From Chachezhania sediminis (GTDB lineage Bacteria; Pseudomonadota; Alphaproteobacteria; Rhodobacterales; Rhodobacteraceae), in assembly GCF_009765275.1 (NCBI RefSeq), contig NZ_VOPH01000006.1:62001-126000 (forward strand): a stretch of DNA of 64,000 bases. The letters are read 5' to 3'. Below, piece after piece: positions 61,235 through 64,000 of this stretch. The number at the start of each line of letters is the position of its first letter. Position 1 is the first letter of the stretch. Made by a program: the position numbers and the translations under genes. The notes under the pieces are model-generated. The model was not told the origin of the DNA. It ran no database searches and saw nothing but the letters and a program-made list of their open reading frames with translations.

Positions 61235-62508
61235 AGGCCCATCTCCTTGCGATACCACGCGTACATGCCGCGCAGGGCACGGTCGGTGATGACGGTGTCG
61301 TCGGGCTCGTCGTCCTTGCCCAGAGGGATGACCCCGTCGCGTTCCGACCCGCGCAACGCGCCGTCGGACACGAACTTGATCACCTCGTTGTCGTCGATCC
61401 CGATGAACCCGCCCGGGCCGAAGATGTTGTTCTGTTTCAGCCGGTGTTCCTGCATCGCCTCGTCATCGTCGGCATAGCCGTAGCTGGCCCAGATCAGCAT
61501 GAACTTGTCCGGCCCCATCGGCACGATCTGCCGGGCGGAAAAGATGTTGGTCTGCCGGATCAGGATCATGTTCGGCCAGATCGTCAGCGCATTCGACGTC
61601 CAGGGGCTGTCGGATTCCTTGACGATGTTCAGCACAGACGGATCTTCCAGCTGCATCGCCGAATGGAAGGACCCGATTTCGGCCGTGGTCTCGTCGTTTT
61701 CGGGGCGGCCTTCAGGGCGGCGGTTGCAGGTCGCGCTGTGGCGGCCGGCCTCGTCGGTGATCACGAATGTCTCGTTCGATGCCACGAACAAGCCGAAGGT
61801 CGTCAGGTAGGTGTGCAATAGCGTGGCGTGGTACGTGTCCTTCAGGTTTTCCTGGTACAACTTCCAGTTGCCTTCCAGGATGTTCCGGTGGACCCCCAGC
61901 AGCCGCAGCGGACGTCCGTCCATCGCGGTGTCGAACTGTTCCAGCATCTGCGGACCCAGATAGTCTTCGAAGGGTTCCATGTCGTCATGGGCCGACACGA
62001 AGATCGCACCGTTGCGCGTCGTGACGTTCAGGCGGCGCAGCGAATTCGCCCCCATATCGAAGTCCTTGGGCATGCCGCCCTTGCCCTTCACGCCACGGCG
62101 GAACGGGACCGACTGCAGGCTGCCGTCCAGACCATAGTTCCACTGGTGGTACGGGCAGGTAAAGCTTTCGGCCTTGCCGCGATAGCTGCGGCAGAACTCG
62201 GCGCCGCGATGGGCACAGCGGTTTTCGAAGGCGCGGATCACGCCTTCCTCGTCGCGGACGACGATGATCGGCATGGATCCCAGATAGGACCGGATGAAGC
62301 TGCCGACTTCGGGCACCTCGACTTCCAGTCCGGCATAGTTCCAGGTGCGGCCCTGGAAGATGCGCTGCTGTTCCAGCTCGGCGATGTATTCGTCCGTATA
62401 GATCCACTCGGGCACATGGTGGGGATCTTCCGGCCACGTGTAGTCCTTCAGCCGTTCGGCATCCGGGGCAACCTTCGAGCGGTCGGGGAATTGGGTCATG
62501 TTGCCCAT
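61231..62508 (-). CDS. Rieske non-heme iron oxygenase alpha subunit (salicylate 5-hydroxylase/anthranilate dioxygenase-like)
   Basis: Catalytic subunit of 425 residues that hydroxylates an aromatic ring. The Rieske ligands are C98, H100, C118, H121 (RCAHRGAEFC, TCPYHQW); the mononuclear iron site and bridging Asp are D224, H227, H232 in KDTYHATLLHT. PFRRGVKGKGGMPKDFD and LYQENLKDTYH match NagG (salicylate 5-hydroxylase) and AndAc closely. ATG 62508 is preceded by GGAGG. Electrons would come from the Rieske ferredoxin at 55.5 kb. Likely substrate class is a salicylate, anthranilate or similar ring acid brought in by the ABC transporter encoded just downstream. Confidence 0.94.
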   Translation of the reverse strand: MGNMTQFPDRSKVAPDAERLKDYTWPEDPHHVPEWIYTDEYIAELEQQRIFQGRTWNYAGLEVEVPEVGSFIRSYLGSMPIIVVRDEEGVIRAFENRCAHRGAEFCRSYRGKAESFTCPYHQWNYGLDGSLQSVPFRRGVKGKGGMPKDFDMGANSLRRLNVTTRNGAIFVSAHDDMEPFEDYLGPQMLEQFDTAMDGRPLRLLGVHRNILEGNWKLYQENLKDTYHATLLHTYLTTFGLFVASNETFVITDEAGRHSATCNRRPEGRPENDETTAEIGSFHSAMQLEDPSVLNIVKESDSPWTSNALTIWPNMILIRQTNIFSARQIVPMGPDKFMLIWASYGYADDDEAMQEHRLKQNNIFGPGGFIGIDDNEVIKFVSDGALRGSERDGVIPLGKDDEPDDTVITDRALRGMYAWYRKEMGL

Positions 62509-62865
62509 GGCAGTCCTCCGCATCGGTACGCCCGTCCAGAACGGTCGGGCGGCCTGTCGTTCCGGGATCAGACTGCGGCCCGCAAAACGTCCTGTCAAAG
62601 CAAACCGTACGAATTTTGAAACTTTTCGTATTTTTGGTGAGGCTGAGCAAATCTTATGCGCACCCACCCCATGACCTCGCCCATTCCGTGTGGGTTGCCG
62701 AAGAATCAGGCGAATTCTTGAGAAACGGAGATGGAAACGGGGCCGCACCGACCCTGCATCCTGCCGGGACCGGTGCAGATTCGCCGCGCTCGGCGCACGG
62801 GCGGATCAAATGTAAAATTTCCGGAACAAGTACCGAAAACAGAACGTCCCGACCGCGATACGCGA
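62509..62865. other. Intergenic region upstream of the Rieske operon
   Basis: About 357 bases between the oxygenase alpha start and the TcuB stop. The AT-rich stretch 62600-62640 probably contains the promoter and the inverted repeat at 62608. No gene is recognised in the rest. Confidence 0.4.
62608..62630. promoter_or_regulatory. Inverted repeat upstream of Rieske oxygenase operon
   Basis: Arms TACGAA and TTCGTA separated by 11 mostly A/T bases, 100 bases upstream of the alpha-subunit start, in the only AT-rich part of the gap. Fits an operator for a MarR-, LysR- or GntR-type regulator, but no regulator gene is adjacent. Confidence 0.4.
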
Positions 62866-63984
62866 TCAATGACCGGCGCGGCGCTGCTCCCACGCGTTTC
62901 GGGCCAGGGCCATGCCGCGATAGATGCCGTGCACGAACTTGCCATAGGGCATGGTCAGAAACAGCGTCATCACCGCACCCAGATGCAGGACCAGCATCGG
63001 CCCCATCGCAGGGGTGTGACGCAGGAAGGCCAGCAGCAGCCCGGTCAGACCCGTCGCGAACAGCATCGCGATGAAGGCCACGTCCATGCCGCGGCTTTCG
63101 GTGTCCCACAGATGGGCCGGGCGCTTCATCTTGGCCAGGAACAGGCCCACCGGCCCCACGACCAAACCGATACCGCCCAGCGTGCCCAGCACGACGGGCA
63201 GATCCCAATAGGGATAGGGCGCCTCGCGCCCCAGCAGGTAGTGGTACAGCGTCGCGATGCAGGTCGCGGCAAAGCACAGGCCGAAGCCATAGAAGGTAAG
63301 ATGGTGCCACAGCTTGCGCGGATCGCCCCCCTGCCCTTCGTTCCCGGCACAGCCCGGCCCGCCCCCGTCCAAATGGGTTAGCCGCGCGGCCTGGTGCCCG
63401 GCGCGCGCCAGGTCGATCGCGGCGGGCGCCCCGCCCGCCAGATCGCGCCAGAAGGCCAGCGCCCCCATGCCGATAGCCACCAGCATGTACAGGAACGCGG
63501 CCCCGAACAGCGCCGCCATCACGTTGTGGGGCATCAGGGCATAAAAGTTCTCGGGGTGCAGATAGGCGGTGAACAGGTCGCCGCCATGGACCACGATCAT
63601 GCCCAGCAGGAAGGCCGAGACGACGACCAGGAAACCCAGCCCGATCCACAAGCCGTTTCGCCTGAACACCGGCTGCAGCGCGGCGGGCCAGGCGTATTCG
63701 GCGTAGCTGTCGTTCCTGACCTTCGCCAGAACCTGGGGCACGTTCACGTCGAATTCGTGCGGGGGCGAAAACTGGCACGCATCGTGGCAGGCCCCGCAGT
63801 TGTGGCAGAGGTTGGCAAGATAGCGCAGGTCCGCGTCGTGGAAGGCACGGCGCAGTTCCATCGCCGGGAAGACCGGACAGATCCCTTCGCAATAGCGGCA
63901 GGAATTGCAGACCGTCATCAGGCGGTCGGCCTCGGCCAGCATCGGCGTGGCGTGGGGCAGGATGGGTGCTCCGGCGTCAGACAT
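62866..63984 (-). CDS. tcuB: Tricarballylate/citrate utilisation protein TcuB (CitB family)
   Basis: Membrane iron-sulfur and b-type-heme protein of 372 residues that reoxidises the flavoenzyme TcuA by passing electrons to the quinone pool. Two [4Fe-4S] motifs are near the N-terminus (CNSCRYCEGICPVF, CHNCGACHDACQF), followed by about six membrane helices with histidines for heme (LWHHLTFYGFGLCF, ATLYHYLLG, GKFVHGIYRG). It starts at ATG 63984 and overlaps the end of an upstream frame. It precedes the Rieske operon on the same strand, but with a 357-base gap it is probably a separate transcript. Confidence 0.92.
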   Translation of the reverse strand: MSDAGAPILPHATPMLAEADRLMTVCNSCRYCEGICPVFPAMELRRAFHDADLRYLANLCHNCGACHDACQFSPPHEFDVNVPQVLAKVRNDSYAEYAWPAALQPVFRRNGLWIGLGFLVVVSAFLLGMIVVHGGDLFTAYLHPENFYALMPHNVMAALFGAAFLYMLVAIGMGALAFWRDLAGGAPAAIDLARAGHQAARLTHLDGGGPGCAGNEGQGGDPRKLWHHLTFYGFGLCFAATCIATLYHYLLGREAPYPYWDLPVVLGTLGGIGLVVGPVGLFLAKMKRPAHLWDTESRGMDVAFIAMLFATGLTGLLLAFLRHTPAMGPMLVLHLGAVMTLFLTMPYGKFVHGIYRGMALARNAWEQRRAGH

Positions 63985-64000
63985 GGGCCGCGGCCTCCTC
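63977..64000 (-). CDS. C-terminal end of an upstream gene, probably tcuA (partial)
   Basis: The minus-strand frame entering at 64000 reads EEAAAHV and stops at TGA 63979-63977, overlapping the TcuB start by eight bases. Seven codons cannot prove identity; tcuA (the FAD dehydrogenase) is the usual neighbour with this kind of overlap. Confidence 0.3.
   Translation of the reverse strand, partial: EEAAAHV

Noticed and set aside
57179-61477. Plus-strand open frame of 1,432 codons
   Set aside because: It is antisense to seven well-recognised genes (GGT-like through Rieske subunits) and its translation is Arg/Gln/His-rich with no family pattern. It is an artefact of high GC third positions.

Overview
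The window is GC-rich and densely coding. It looks like chromosome or a large replicon of an alphaproteobacterium of the Rhodobacterales/Roseobacter type. That placement is inferred from a DmdC-type acyl-CoA dehydrogenase, a three-gene BioMNY biotin transporter, TcuB, many catabolic operons with FadR/IclR/LysR/GlxA regulators, and ATGA/GTGA overlaps between genes. I saw no rRNA, tRNA or CRISPR array.

1-20 kb, CoA-ester catabolism. An acyl-CoA dehydrogenase and a FadR-type GntR regulator are followed by a divergent zinc alcohol dehydrogenase/SDR pair. Next is a minus-strand operon running right to left: sugar-type ABC transporter (binding protein, double ATPase, permease), a DmdC-like acyl-CoA dehydrogenase, then bioM, bioN, bioY, closed by a hairpin terminator. 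A tyrosine phosphatase-like gene diverges from it. Two perfect TTGT-N3-ACAA palindromes lie in the two divergent promoter regions and are good candidates for operators of the FadR-type protein. From 19.4 back to 12.8 kb a second minus-strand cluster (FadB-like protein, enoyl-CoA hydratase, flavin monooxygenase, benzoate-CoA ligase-type enzyme) faces an IclR regulator. It looks like activation of an aromatic acid to a CoA ester, hydroxylation and beta-oxidation.

20-30 kb, scarred accessory region. A stand-alone Hsp70-like protein, two LysR regulators, a BKACE (beta-keto acid cleavage) enzyme with a truncated FAD-protein gene in front, and a GlxA-type regulator lie among broken IS5-, IS3- and IS1634-type transposases and the stump of an amino-acid ABC transporter.

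30.6-54.8 kb, autotransporter and sulfatase/aromatic island. A 2,401-residue autotransporter carries 15 AQSIGGGGG-type repeats. It is followed by an arylsulfatase, an MBL-fold hydrolase and an FAH-family enzyme. After an IS110 remnant come an FMN reductase, a phenol-hydroxylase-type flavoprotein, an extradiol-type VOC dioxygenase, an indolepyruvate oxidoreductase with a divergent Lrp regulator, a second arylsulfatase, a second FAH enzyme and an NTF2-like protein. Together these could free a phenol from an aryl sulfate, hydroxylate it, open the ring and hydrolyse the product.

55-64 kb. After a second IS110 remnant, a minus-strand cluster holds TcuB (citrate/tricarballylate-type electron transfer) and then an apparent eight-gene operon: Rieske oxygenase alpha and beta subunits of the salicylate 5-hydroxylase/anthranilate dioxygenase type, an NMT1-type ABC transporter, an ABM-domain protein, a gamma-glutamyltransferase-like hydrolase and a Rieske ferredoxin.
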